Counted from the stretch's first letter, positions 1 to 8,658 are shown. The stretch is 64,000 nt of DNA from HKCCE3408 sp038530555 (GCA_038530555.1 JBCBCN010000003.1:248001-312000), one strand, 5' to 3'. Notes: a model not told the origin generated them from the letters alone. Made by a program: numbers and translations.

Positions 1-336
1 CTTGGCCAGGTGATCGAGATCGAGGCGCGCGCGGGCTATGATTTCTATTTCAACGCCATGTTCGACCGGATCGAGCATCCCGCCCGCGGACGCGATGGCG
101 GGGCACCGGGCGCGCCGGGACGTGTGGAATTGACCGATGGCACGAAACTCGACGGCAAAGGCCGCCAGCTGATTAAAAACGGTCAGCGCCTGCGGCTGTC
201 ACTGCCAGGTGGCGGTGGTTTCGGCGCGCCGAGCGCGCGCGACACCGCTAAGATCCACTCCGATATTCGCGCCGGTCTGATCACCGCCGAGGAGGCGCGA
301 GAGATCTTTAACTTTGAGGGGAAGACAGATGACTGA
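1..336 (+). CDS. Hydantoinase B/oxoprolinase family protein, C-terminal fragment
   Basis: The 5' end lies outside the window, so only about 111 codons are seen. The fragment contains the glycine-rich end typical of the HyuB/acetone carboxylase family: NAMFDRIEHPARG, then GAPG, then GKGRQLIKNGQ and LSLPGGGGFG, followed by a short helical tail (ITAEEAREIF). HyuB subunits work with HyuA in ATP-dependent ring opening of hydantoins or 5-oxoproline; the substrate here cannot be told. Its stop codon overlaps the next gene by 8 bases, so the SDR downstream is very likely in the same operon. Confidence 0.85.
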   Translation, partial: LGQVIEIEARAGYDFYFNAMFDRIEHPARGRDGGAPGAPGRVELTDGTKLDGKGRQLIKNGQRLRLSLPGGGGFGAPSARDTAKIHSDIRAGLITAEEAREIFNFEGKTDD

Positions 337-1078
337 GACGCCAATCGCCCTGATCACGGGGGCCGCCCAAGGGATCGGCCTGGCCTGTGCGCGGGCCCTA
401 AAAGACGACGGCTATGAGGTGATCCTCGCCGACATCAATGGCGAAGGCGTGGCAAAAGCAGCGGCTGAGATTGGCGCCCTGGCCGGAATCGAATGCGACC
501 TAGGCGATGGCGCACAGATCGAGGCGATGTTTGCCCGAATCGCCCGTGAGCATGGCGTGATCTCCGCGCTTGTGAACAATGCAGGCATCGCCCTGCCCGG
601 TGATTTCCTGAGCTATTCTGCCGAGGATTTCGACCGGGTGATCGCGATCAACCTCAAGGGCGTTTTCCTGGCCACGCAATTGGCCGCGCGCGCCATGGTC
701 GAGCACGGCGTGAAGGGCGCGATCGTTAACATGTCGTCGATCAACGCGCAGCTCGCCATACCCGCGATCCCGGCCTATTGCGCTTCAAAAGGCGGGGTCA
801 TGCAGATCACGAAAGTGGCGGCGTTGGCCCTGGCCAAGCAGGGCATCCGAGTGAATGCCGTGGGACCGGGCTCCATCGATACCGAGATGATGGCGGGCGT
901 GAACGCCAATCCCGAAGCCTTCAAAGTCGCGATGTCCCGCACGCCCCTGGGACGTCCGGGTGAAGCAGGCGAGATCGGCGACGTGGTCGCGTTTTTGTGC
1001 TCCAGCAAGGCGAGCTACATCACCGGCGAGACGATCTATGTCGATGGCGGGCGGCTTGGGTTGAATTACACCGTGTAG
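329..1078 (+). CDS. SDR family NAD(P)-dependent oxidoreductase
   Basis: A 249-residue classical short-chain dehydrogenase. The Rossmann motif GAAQGIG is at residues 11-17, NNAG at 83-86, the catalytic Ser near 137, and Tyr150 with Lys154 in the YxxxK motif. The end (GETIYVDGG) is typical of the FabG-like group. I chose the ATG at 329 because GAGGGGAAG lies just upstream; an in-frame start at 314 would only add five residues. It overlaps the hydantoinase B stop, which suggests coupled translation and a shared pathway. The true substrate, a hydroxy or keto acid or alcohol, is not readable from the sequence. Confidence 0.9.
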   Translation: MTETPIALITGAAQGIGLACARALKDDGYEVILADINGEGVAKAAAEIGALAGIECDLGDGAQIEAMFARIAREHGVISALVNNAGIALPGDFLSYSAEDFDRVIAINLKGVFLATQLAARAMVEHGVKGAIVNMSSINAQLAIPAIPAYCASKGGVMQITKVAALALAKQGIRVNAVGPGSIDTEMMAGVNANPEAFKVAMSRTPLGRPGEAGEIGDVVAFLCSSKASYITGETIYVDGGRLGLNYTV

Positions 1079-1083
1079 TCGCG

Positions 1084-2553
1084 TCAGCCCGCCGCAGCGT
1101 TCGTGCCCGCGAGGCGTCCGAAGACGGCGCCAGAGGTGAGGCCCGACCCGCCGGGATAGCCCTCAAAAAACACGCCGCCGACCATCTCCCCGCAGGCATA
1201 AAGCCCGTCGATCTCGGTCTCGTCTTCGCGCAGGACAGCGCCACGGTCCGACACCTGCACACCACCATAGGTGAAGGTGATGCCGCCGGTTACGGGATAG
1301 GCTCGGAAAGGCGGCGTATCAAGGACCTGCGCCCAGTTGGACCGCGGCACCGCAAGGCCGCGCGCCGCTTTGCCATCCTTGATCGTAGGATCGAACGGCG
1401 TGTCAGGATCGACGGCGTCGTTGAACTCAGTCAGGGTGGCCAGGGCCGCGCCAGGCTCGATCCCCTCGAGCAACTCGCACAGAGCCTCAAGGCTGTCGGC
1501 CTCGACGAAATGCGCGTCGTGGAACCGGTACTCATCGTAAAGAAGTGGCTCGACCTTGGCGTCGAACACCTGCCAGGCGAAGCTTCCCGGCTGTTCCAGA
1601 ACCGCGCGGCCAAACTGAGCGTAGGTATAGTTGCGGAAATCGCGGCCTTCATCGACGAAGCGCTTGCCCTCGGCATTCATCATCACGCCCAAAAAATAGC
1701 AAATCTTGCGGTAATTCTTCCGCTCGGCCGGGGGCAGGCCGAGGCCGCCGTAATCGGCCATATGCAAATCCATCGGCGTCGCGTGGCAGCCGCCGTAGAG
1801 CCCATGGGCTTTGGCCCCGATGCCATGGGCCATCTGCAAGCCATCACCGGTATTCATCGGCGTTCCGCGCACCTTGGCCTTGCGCCAGTTGCCGCCCATC
1901 CAGGCCTCGCGCAGGTCTTCGGAGGCCTCGAACCCGCCGCAGCCCAGGATGACGGCATCGGCTCGGATTTCTTCCTCACCTACGCGCACGCCTGTCACCC
2001 GGTCACCCTCAAGCACCAAGCCGGTGACGGCCGCATTATACCGGATCTCACCGCCCTGACGCAGGAAGGCGTCCCGTTCCATCTCAAAAAGCCCCACGCC
2101 TTCATTCTCAGCCGCCAAAGTCAGGCCACCCCAAAAGATGATCTTGCGGTCTTTTTCGAAACTCTGACGCTTCCAGATCGGCTCAAACGTGACGCCGTGG
2201 GTAGCGAGCCATTGCAGCGTCGGGAGCGATTGATCAATGAGGCGCGTCTGCTCGGGCGAAAGCGGCCGACCGCCATTGAAGCCCAGGAGATCCTCGCCAA
2301 ACTTCGTGGCGGTGTAGCTGCCGAAATCTGTGCGCTCTAGGCGCGCGTCGCTCTGATCGCTGAGCAGAGGGATAAGATCGGCGGTGCCATCATAGGCAAA
2401 ACGCATGGCACCGGCGGTGTATTTGGTGTTGCCACCAGCCAGGTCTTCGCCAGCTTTCTCGAGCATCGTGACCTTAGCGCCCCCTTCCAGGGCCGCGATC
2501 CCGGCACACAAAGCTGCGTTTCCAGATCCAACAACAATAACCGTCTTTGACAT
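1084..2553 (-). CDS. tcuA: FAD-dependent tricarballylate dehydrogenase-like flavoprotein (TcuA family)
   Basis: A 489-residue protein with an N-terminal dinucleotide-binding motif (GSGNAALCAG) and the GGNTKYTAGAMR segment seen in the fumarate reductase/succinate dehydrogenase flavoprotein family, TcuA branch. The C-terminus carries GEMVGGVFFEGYPGGSG, a typical FAD-binding end. TcuA oxidises tricarballylate to cis-aconitate. A good Shine-Dalgarno (AAGGAG) sits 8 bases before the ATG. It is divergent from a GntR regulator and close to a tricarboxylate transporter, which supports a tricarboxylic-acid substrate. In Salmonella the flavin is reoxidised by TcuB; no tcuB is seen here. It could instead act on another C4-C6 acid. 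Confidence 0.75.
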   Translation of the reverse strand: MSKTVIVVGSGNAALCAGIAALEGGAKVTMLEKAGEDLAGGNTKYTAGAMRFAYDGTADLIPLLSDQSDARLERTDFGSYTATKFGEDLLGFNGGRPLSPEQTRLIDQSLPTLQWLATHGVTFEPIWKRQSFEKDRKIIFWGGLTLAAENEGVGLFEMERDAFLRQGGEIRYNAAVTGLVLEGDRVTGVRVGEEEIRADAVILGCGGFEASEDLREAWMGGNWRKAKVRGTPMNTGDGLQMAHGIGAKAHGLYGGCHATPMDLHMADYGGLGLPPAERKNYRKICYFLGVMMNAEGKRFVDEGRDFRNYTYAQFGRAVLEQPGSFAWQVFDAKVEPLLYDEYRFHDAHFVEADSLEALCELLEGIEPGAALATLTEFNDAVDPDTPFDPTIKDGKAARGLAVPRSNWAQVLDTPPFRAYPVTGGITFTYGGVQVSDRGAVLREDETEIDGLYACGEMVGGVFFEGYPGGSGLTSGAVFGRLAGTNAAAG

Positions 2554-2578
2554 GGGGTGAGTCTCCTTCTAGTCTGTT

Positions 2579-2598
2579 TTGTATCCAATTGGATACAA
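2579..2598. promoter_or_regulatory. 20-bp perfect palindrome, candidate GntR operator
   Basis: TTGTATCCAATTGGATACAA is a perfect inverted repeat between the divergent tcuA and gntR starts, 26 bases from the first and 23 from the second. The FadR/VanR branch of GntR regulators usually binds short palindromes of this kind (for example TTGTATACAA-like). Its position would let one regulator control both genes; that is inferred. Confidence 0.65.
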
Positions 2599-2620
2599 TT
2601 TGCAAAGGCGGTTTTAGATC

Positions 2621-3262
2621 GTGGTGGACGAAACGTTGTCACAGGGCCAATCGGCCTATCGAAGCCTGTTATCGGCGATCCAACGCGGGGATTATGCGCC
2701 GGGGGACAGACTGCGCGAGACCGAGATCGCGGACAGGCTGTCGCTTTCGCGGACCCCGATCCGTGAAGCGCTTAGGCGGCTCGAGGCAGACGGCATCGTC
2801 GAGCACAAGGCGCGGATCGGGGCGGTGATCCGGGCGCTGAGTTACCCAGAGGTGGTTGAGCTATATGAGATGCGGCTGGTTCTGGAGCGCACAGCAGCAG
2901 AGCTTGCAGCCAGACACGCCGTACCCGCCGAGATCGACACGCTCGACGCGCTGAATGCCGAGATTGGGCAATGCCTGTCTGACAGCGCCCAGGCCGCCGC
3001 GATCAATCAGCAGTTCCATTTGAGCCTTTACCGCGCCGGGCGGAACAGGTTTCTGATCGAAGCGACGCGAGCGATGAGCAATGCCCTGATGCTTCTGGGG
3101 CCGACCACGATCGCGGATGAGGCGCGGATCGACGTCGTTTGCCGCCAGCACCAGGACATCATCGACGCGGTACGCAGCCGCGACGAAGAACAAGCAGGCG
3201 CCGCGGCTGAGGCGCACTTGGAGACATCTTTGCGGCACCGGCTGGCGATTTTGCAGGATTAG
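2621..3262 (+). CDS. GntR family transcriptional regulator, FCD (FadR/VanR) type
   Basis: 213 residues. An N-terminal winged helix-turn-helix (residues about 10-75: GDRLRETEIADRL, SRTPIREALRRLE) is followed by an all-helical FCD ligand domain with conserved metal or ligand histidines (FHLSLY, RQHQDI, AHLE). Such regulators usually sense the carboxylic acid whose catabolism they control. It starts with GTG, diverges from tcuA, and a perfect palindrome lies between the two, so it probably represses tcuA and itself. It may also act on the nearby tct operon, but no copy of the palindrome was seen there. Confidence 0.9.
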   Translation: MVDETLSQGQSAYRSLLSAIQRGDYAPGDRLRETEIADRLSLSRTPIREALRRLEADGIVEHKARIGAVIRALSYPEVVELYEMRLVLERTAAELAARHAVPAEIDTLDALNAEIGQCLSDSAQAAAINQQFHLSLYRAGRNRFLIEATRAMSNALMLLGPTTIADEARIDVVCRQHQDIIDAVRSRDEEQAGAAAEAHLETSLRHRLAILQD

Positions 3263-3277
3263 CCCCGGTCAAGACGC

Positions 3278-4249
3278 TTAGCTGCGATAGACCTCGGGAT
3301 TGATCATATGGATCGGCGCGCCTGCGGCATAGGCCACGACTTGGTCGAAAATGTCGCTGAATTGAAGGTCAAACTCGTCTTCGGTCACATAGCCAAGATG
3401 CGGCGTGGGCAGGACGTTAGGATGAGTCAGGAGCGGATGCTCTGCGTCAGTAAGTGGCTCAGTCTCGAAGACGTCCACGGCCGCGAAGATGCGCCCCCGT
3501 GCGACTTCGGCCTCGAGCGCGCCAGGTACAATGAGACCTGCGCGCGAGCTATTCACGAGCAGCGCCCGGTCCTGCATTTGCGCGAGGTCCTGCGCTGTGA
3601 TGATGCCCCGCGTGTTTGGTTTGAGCCGCACATGAAGGCTGACCACGTCTGAGGTCTGAAAGAACGCCGCGCGGCTCGGCGCGACGGTCTGGCCATCGGC
3701 CTTGGCCCGTGCACGGCCCTCTTCCGAGGCCCACCACTGCACCCGCATGCCCAAGGCCTCGGCATAGCCCGCCACGGCGCGTGCGATCCGTCCGTAGCCA
3801 TAAAGCCCCAACGTCCGACCCCTCAGGGTCCGCCCGACCCCGGCCTGCCAAGCGCCGGCGCGGATCGAGGCAACCTGCTCAGGGATCTGCCGAAAGCTCG
3901 CGAGCATCAGGGCCAAGGTCATTTCGGCGGCGGCATAAGAAGGTGTGTCGCTGTGCATGTTCGAGCAGAGGAGCACGCCGTGATCGGTGCAGGCTGCCAC
4001 GTCGATATGGGGGTAGACGCTGCGTTGAGAGATCAGTTTCAGATTGGGCAAACGCTCCAGCAGGTCACGGGTGATTGTCGTTCGCTCACGGAACAGCACT
4101 AGGCATTCGGCCGAGTGCAGGCGTTCTGCCAAGACACGCAGATCTTCTACATGATCGGTCCAGACGGTGACGTCATGCTCGGCCAGCTTAGCGAAACAAG
4201 GCAAGCCGCGGAGGGTGTCGAACCAATCGTCTAGGATATGGACTTTCAT
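3278..4249 (-). CDS. D-isomer-specific 2-hydroxyacid dehydrogenase family protein
   Basis: 323 residues with the two-domain architecture of NAD-dependent 2-hydroxyacid dehydrogenases. The nucleotide-binding motif GYGRIA is at 151-156. The catalytic triad positions are present: Arg236 (NSSRAGL), Glu264 (FETEP) and His284 (PTPHLG). It would interconvert a 2-keto acid and a D-2-hydroxy acid; the substrate is unknown. It follows prpF by 43 bases on the same strand and is probably the last gene of the tctC-tctAB-prpF operon. The ribosome-binding site is weak. Confidence 0.88.
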   Translation of the reverse strand: MKVHILDDWFDTLRGLPCFAKLAEHDVTVWTDHVEDLRVLAERLHSAECLVLFRERTTITRDLLERLPNLKLISQRSVYPHIDVAACTDHGVLLCSNMHSDTPSYAAAEMTLALMLASFRQIPEQVASIRAGAWQAGVGRTLRGRTLGLYGYGRIARAVAGYAEALGMRVQWWASEEGRARAKADGQTVAPSRAAFFQTSDVVSLHVRLKPNTRGIITAQDLAQMQDRALLVNSSRAGLIVPGALEAEVARGRIFAAVDVFETEPLTDAEHPLLTHPNVLPTPHLGYVTEDEFDLQFSDIFDQVVAYAAGAPIHMINPEVYRS

Positions 4250-4292
4250 CGGCCCGGTATCACCGGCGGCGGCTGAGAGGACGCGCGCTCAT

Positions 4293-5375
4293 TCACCCCA
4301 ACGACCTGGGGATCATCAGCTCTCCCCGCGCAAGGAGGCGCGACGTGCGCACCAACCCAGCGGACCGGATCGTCACCGTGTCGCCTTCCCGGGCGAAATC
4401 GACCAAGACATCTATGGTGCCGATCGGATGCTCTAGGGTGATTTTGGCGGGCGCCTCACCTGGCCGTGCGCACAGCCCGTCTGCGACACTGCCGGGCGTC
4501 AAAACGCAGGACGCGATGCATTGTGCGCCCGTCACTGCCATCGTGGGATGGGCGCGCCATGGCATGAAATACCGCGTGGCAATTGTACCCCCATCCTTGG
4601 CCGGAGCGAGGAGGCCAAATTTTGGCGTCACCGACTTGCCGACATCGCCCATCCCCATGGCCTGACCGGCGGCGAGGCGCACCTTTTCCATCCGGGCGAA
4701 GAAGTCAGTGTTCGCGTCGAGATCGGCGGCGCTTTCGTATCCCGTGAGCCCGAAGTCTTCTGCCCGGGCCAGGACCATGGGCATAGCGACATCCATGCAG
4801 GTCACAGGGATGCCATCGAACTCATCTTTCACCTGGCCGGTCGGGAGAAAGGCGCCGGTGATGCCACCGACCGTGTCCATGAATTGCAGCGCGACGGGCG
4901 CGGCGGATCCGGGCACGCCGTCGATCTGCACGTCACCGCCGTACTCCACAGCGCCGTCAGGCGTTTGCACCATCGCCTCAACCCGGGCGCCAGTATTGAC
5001 GGCGTGGATGCGCACGCGCGTCTCGCCCTGTGAGGCGGCCATGAGCCCCATCTCAATCGCGGCAGGCCCGACCCCGGTGAGGATGTTGCCGCAGGAGGGT
5101 TTGAAGTCGACCTGCCCGTCTTCGACCCCGACTTGCGCGAAGAAGTAATCGATATCGGCCCAGGGATCCGGGGAGCGTGACAGCATCGCGACCTTTGTCG
5201 TGACCGCATTGCCGCCCCCGATACCGTCGATGTTCAACGGATGGCCGGAGCCAACGACACCCACCAGGATCTTGGCCAACGCGTCTAAATCTTCGGGCAG
5301 ATCGGCGCGCTGGAAATACGGGCCGCGCGAGGTGCCGCCGCGCATGAACCAGAACGGGATCGGTGTCTGCTTCAC
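4293..5375 (-). CDS. prpF: PrpF family isomerase/tautomerase (4-oxalomesaconate tautomerase-like)
   Basis: 360 residues if started at GTG 5375, which overlaps the tctAB stop by four bases (GTGA). The longer open frame upstream lies inside tctAB and is rejected. The start KQTPIPFWFMRGGTSRGPYF is the signature of the PrpF family (diaminopimelate-epimerase fold). Cysteine-bearing segments fit the two active-site cysteines of the fold: KPSCGNILTGVGP and ALQ-side MTGAQCIASCVL. Members isomerise aconitate derivatives: methylaconitate (PrpF), 4-oxalomesaconate (GalD) or cis/trans-aconitate. Next to a TcuA-like enzyme and a tricarboxylate transporter, an aconitate-type isomerase is the most natural role, but that is inference. 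Confidence 0.82.
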   Translation of the reverse strand: MKQTPIPFWFMRGGTSRGPYFQRADLPEDLDALAKILVGVVGSGHPLNIDGIGGGNAVTTKVAMLSRSPDPWADIDYFFAQVGVEDGQVDFKPSCGNILTGVGPAAIEMGLMAASQGETRVRIHAVNTGARVEAMVQTPDGAVEYGGDVQIDGVPGSAAPVALQFMDTVGGITGAFLPTGQVKDEFDGIPVTCMDVAMPMVLARAEDFGLTGYESAADLDANTDFFARMEKVRLAAGQAMGMGDVGKSVTPKFGLLAPAKDGGTIATRYFMPWRAHPTMAVTGAQCIASCVLTPGSVADGLCARPGEAPAKITLEHPIGTIDVLVDFAREGDTVTIRSAGLVRTSRLLARGELMIPRSLG

Positions 5376-7399
5376 GTCAGCGGCCAGGGCAATTCGACGA
5401 GAGATTGCAACAGACCAGGCGGGAAATCGCGGTTCAGCGTCCAGGCCATGCCGCAAATGAACGCGATCCCGGCAATGGTGTAGAGGACTGAATATTGCCA
5501 GCTTTGACCGGCACGGAAACGCGTGAAGGTCAGCAGGAAGACCGCTAGGGCCAGGATGAAGCCCACCAACGAGGTCAGCACCAAAAGCCCCCCGAACCAG
5601 GCCAAGGTTGGCCAAAGCCCGAAGGCGTTGATGCCGCGATCCTCCACCTCGCGATCCGCGAAGAGGGGGTCGACCTCGGGTTTGAGACGCATCTGGATCA
5701 GAAGAAGCGCACAGCCGATCAGGCCAATCGTGCCGACGAAGACCGGAAAGACGCGATCGGTGCGCGCGAAATCCGGGATCATCGACGCATCGGTATAGGC
5801 GATGGCGATATAGGCCGTGACGGCCAGAAGGAACAGCAGTGGCGCCCGCTTACCACCTGATGAGACATCGCCCTCGGCCTGGATGTTCTTGGCCTGCCGC
5901 AAGCCGAAAATGACCGAGATCAGCGTGACGATGATCAAAACGATGACGATCGGGCTGAAGATATAGTCGAGGCCTTCCTCGAGGCTGCGCCGGAAGCGGG
6001 AGCTGGCGATTTGCACGGCCTGGTTGGTGTAGCGCTCCGCCGGCGCGGACAGCACGAAACCGATCAGGAATGCCGGGCGAGACCAGTCGAAGCGGCGCAT
6101 CATGATGCCGAGCATTCCAATACCAAACAGCGCGACCAGATCCCAGATCGACTGACGCGACTGAAACGCCGCGAAGGCGATAATCATGAACAGGAACGGC
6201 GCCAGCAGGGCAAAGCGGATATTGGTCAGCCTCGCGATACCACCTGCTGCGAAGATGCAGATCAGCGTACCCACGACATTGGCCATCGCAAGAAGCCAAA
6301 CGATGGCATAGGTGAAATTGAGGTTGTTGTTGACCATCGACGGGCCGACCTCGATCTGACCCGTGCCCAGAAGGGCCACGCCCGAAATAAAGATCGCCAT
6401 GGAGCCGGAGCCCGGGATCCCGAAAAGGAGTGTTGGCACCAGGCCGCCGCCCTCTTTGGCGTTGTTCGAGCTTTCCGGGCCCACCACACCGCGGATATCG
6501 CCCGATCCGAATTGCGATTTGTCTTTCGAGGTCTGAACCGCATGGCCATAGGCGATCCAGTCGACGACCGAGCCACCGAGGCCCGGGATCACACCGATGG
6601 CCACACCAATCAGCGAGCAGCGTACCGACAGCCATTTGTTGGCCCACCAGTCCTTCACGCCGGTCATCCAGCCACCGCTGAGGACTTGCCTGTCGGCGAT
6701 GGCTTTGTCCTGGCGCAAAAGCGCGATGATTTCGGGCACGGCGAAAATCGCGAGGCCGACGATCACCAGTTTGAACCCGTCCACCAGATAGGGGAGGTCA
6801 TAGGTGGCCATGCGCAGCTCACCCGAAGCCGCGCCCTCGCCGATGGTGCCAACGAGTAGGCCAAGGCAGGCCGCGACAATCCCCTTCACCGCGACCCGTC
6901 CTGCGAGGATGCCGACCATCGACAGCCCGAAAATCGTCACCATCAAAAGCTCTGGCGTCTGGAAGGCCAGGACGATGGGACGGGCAGCGAGGATGAAGAA
7001 CGTCAGGAACGTCGCGCCGAGAAGGCCACCGAATAGAGACGAGCTGAAGGCAGCAGATAAGGCGCGGGCCGCCTGGCCCTTTTTCGCAAGCGGAAAGCCG
7101 TCAAGCACCGTTGCCTGACTGGCGGAAGAGCCGGGTATGCCCATCAGCACACTGGCGAAGGTGTCGGAGGTCGGCACCACCGCGACCATGCCAACCATGA
7201 GAGCCAGGCCATAGAGCGGCTCCATCCCGAACATAAACGGAAGGAGCAAAGATAGACCGGCGATGCCGCCCAAACCGGGGAATACGCCGATACAGAGGCC
7301 CATCACGACCCCCAGCACCAAATAGCCCAGAACGGTGGGATCGAGAATCATCCCAAACGCTTCGCCGAGAACGGGAAGTGCTGACGCAAAAAGCTCCAT
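5372..7399 (-). CDS. tctA: Tripartite tricarboxylate transporter, TctA-TctB fusion permease
   Basis: 675 residues. Residues 1 to about 500 are a TctA large membrane subunit, with two copies of the family motif (GVFPGLGGIAGLSLLLP near the start and GVIPGLGGSVVDWIAYG mid-protein) and about 12 hydrophobic segments. From residue 517 (KRAPLLFLLAVTAYI) to the end is a TctB small subunit of about 159 residues with four predicted membrane helices. Separate TctA and TctB are more usual; a fusion fixes their 1:1 ratio. With TctC it forms a sodium- or proton-driven importer of citrate-like acids. It lies downstream of tctC across a GC-rich hairpin and is coupled to prpF. Confidence 0.92.
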   Translation of the reverse strand: MELFASALPVLGEAFGMILDPTVLGYLVLGVVMGLCIGVFPGLGGIAGLSLLLPFMFGMEPLYGLALMVGMVAVVPTSDTFASVLMGIPGSSASQATVLDGFPLAKKGQAARALSAAFSSSLFGGLLGATFLTFFILAARPIVLAFQTPELLMVTIFGLSMVGILAGRVAVKGIVAACLGLLVGTIGEGAASGELRMATYDLPYLVDGFKLVIVGLAIFAVPEIIALLRQDKAIADRQVLSGGWMTGVKDWWANKWLSVRCSLIGVAIGVIPGLGGSVVDWIAYGHAVQTSKDKSQFGSGDIRGVVGPESSNNAKEGGGLVPTLLFGIPGSGSMAIFISGVALLGTGQIEVGPSMVNNNLNFTYAIVWLLAMANVVGTLICIFAAGGIARLTNIRFALLAPFLFMIIAFAAFQSRQSIWDLVALFGIGMLGIMMRRFDWSRPAFLIGFVLSAPAERYTNQAVQIASSRFRRSLEEGLDYIFSPIVIVLIIVTLISVIFGLRQAKNIQAEGDVSSGGKRAPLLFLLAVTAYIAIAYTDASMIPDFARTDRVFPVFVGTIGLIGCALLLIQMRLKPEVDPLFADREVEDRGINAFGLWPTLAWFGGLLVLTSLVGFILALAVFLLTFTRFRAGQSWQYSVLYTIAGIAFICGMAWTLNRDFPPGLLQSLVELPWPLT

Positions 7400-7437
7400 C
7401 CGGGCCTCCGACAGTTGCGCGATTTCACCGTGTCTTA

Positions 7438-7469
7438 CGCCCCCGCCACAGCTGAGCTGGGCGGGGGCG
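7438..7469 (-). terminator. GC-rich hairpin between tctC and tctAB
   Basis: CGCCCCCGCC (7438-7447) pairs perfectly with GGCGGGGGCG (7460-7469), and an inner CAGC/GCTG can add to the stem. No T-run follows on the minus strand, so it is not a classical intrinsic terminator. In binding-protein transport operons such hairpins often stabilise the upstream message or lower downstream expression, which would leave TctC in excess over the permease. Function is inferred. Confidence 0.6.
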
Positions 7470-7479
7470 CGAGGTCAGA

Positions 7480-8580
7480 TTACTGCAGAACCACGCCGTA
7501 GCGCTCAGCCAGCCAATCGATGACGAAGCTCTGAGCCTCTTCCGGCACGGCCGTAGCGCTTTGCAGGGCGGTTCCGGCCGCGGGGCCGGTCAGCTGCGGA
7601 TAGACACCCAGGCGGGTGGCCGAGATCTCTGCGAAATCATCCCGCTCGGTGATGGCTTGGAAAGCGGCTGAGTAGGTGTCGATCGCCGCTTGCGGCGCAC
7701 CTGCGGGCAGGAAGACCATCTTCTGCGCCGGGAAGCCGGCTGTGAAGAAAGCGACCCAAGCGTCCCAGGCCGGGCCCGAGGTTTCGCAGGACGGTGCCGC
7801 TTCGCAGACTTCTGCGAAGGAGGGCATGTCCGGGAATGTGGGGTCACGCACAAGGTTGCCGTCGGCATCAACGGAGCCGAACGAGAACCAAGGCACAGCG
7901 GTGCCCGCTTCCACCAGCGGCGTCACACCCGACAGGAACGATGACGAGGTTTGGTAGTCGATGTTGGCCTCACCGCGCTCGAACATCAGACGACCGTCGC
8001 CGCGGCCTTCGATACCGAAGACAGGCTCAACATTCAGGCCCAGCATCTCCCATGCCAGAAGCGGCACGAGGTCGAGGCGCGTTGCGCCCTGGCTGCCATA
8101 GATGAAGTTGTCGTCGAGCAGCGCGTCCACGCCGCCTTCCTCAAGCTCAGCCGCCAGATCGGGCGGCAGATAGGAAACACCACCGGTGCCCGAGGCCAGG
8201 ACAACATTCCAATCGCCATACTCGTAGCGCACGCGCGGATCGTTCAGCAGATACGGGAATTGCGTGGAGCCCGACGAGCCAAAGATCAACGTGCCGTCCT
8301 CATAGGACTGCTCTTGAAAGTGGTTCGCGCCCCGGGTCGAGCCGGCACCAGGCATGAAGGTCACGACAACGGTCGGATTGCCGGGCAGCGCCTCACTTAG
8401 AAGCGGTGCGTAGAAGTTGGCCCAACGGGCCGAGCCGCCGGTCTCCGAGAACGGAATGATCCATTCCACTGTCTCGCCGCTCAAATCGAGCGCGTGGCCA
8501 TCGGCCAGAGCTGGTGCGGCCATTCCCAGTGCGGAAACGGCTGCGAGAAGCGCCGAGGCGCCCTTTTGAAGTCTATTCAT
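7480..8580 (-). CDS. tctC: Tripartite tricarboxylate transporter substrate-binding protein (TctC)
   Basis: 366 residues from the ATG at 8580, which has a strong GGGAGGAAC ribosome-binding site; a longer frame starting 10 codons upstream has none. An N-terminal signal peptide (LLAAVSALGMAAPALA, cleaved before DGH) targets it to the periplasm. The mature protein has the Bug/TctC features: a WIIPFSETGGSARWANF loop and PNPTVVV-like strand (GNPTVVVTFMPGAGS), which bind a carboxylate. At about 340 mature residues it is a little longer than the usual 300. It is the first gene of the operon, divergent from tctD-tctE. Confidence 0.9.
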   Translation of the reverse strand: MNRLQKGASALLAAVSALGMAAPALADGHALDLSGETVEWIIPFSETGGSARWANFYAPLLSEALPGNPTVVVTFMPGAGSTRGANHFQEQSYEDGTLIFGSSGSTQFPYLLNDPRVRYEYGDWNVVLASGTGGVSYLPPDLAAELEEGGVDALLDDNFIYGSQGATRLDLVPLLAWEMLGLNVEPVFGIEGRGDGRLMFERGEANIDYQTSSSFLSGVTPLVEAGTAVPWFSFGSVDADGNLVRDPTFPDMPSFAEVCEAAPSCETSGPAWDAWVAFFTAGFPAQKMVFLPAGAPQAAIDTYSAAFQAITERDDFAEISATRLGVYPQLTGPAAGTALQSATAVPEEAQSFVIDWLAERYGVVLQ

Positions 8581-8658
8581 ATGTTCCTCCCTAAGAGCCG
8601 CGTCTCCCAACGCCGCTCGACTCTCGGGCGGTCTTTCGAACCGCCTTGATGGGCGATC

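Noticed and set aside
997..2340. 447-codon plus-strand open frame
   Set aside because: It lies opposite tcuA; its translation has no family features while the minus strand gives a complete flavoprotein.
5376..5615. N-terminal extension of PrpF
   Set aside because: It would lie inside tctAB. The GTGA overlap at 5372-5375 and the conserved RGGTSRG start place the true N-terminus at 5375.
6011..6859. 282-codon plus-strand open frame
   Set aside because: Antisense to the TctA-TctB fusion, rich in charged low-complexity residues, with no domain.
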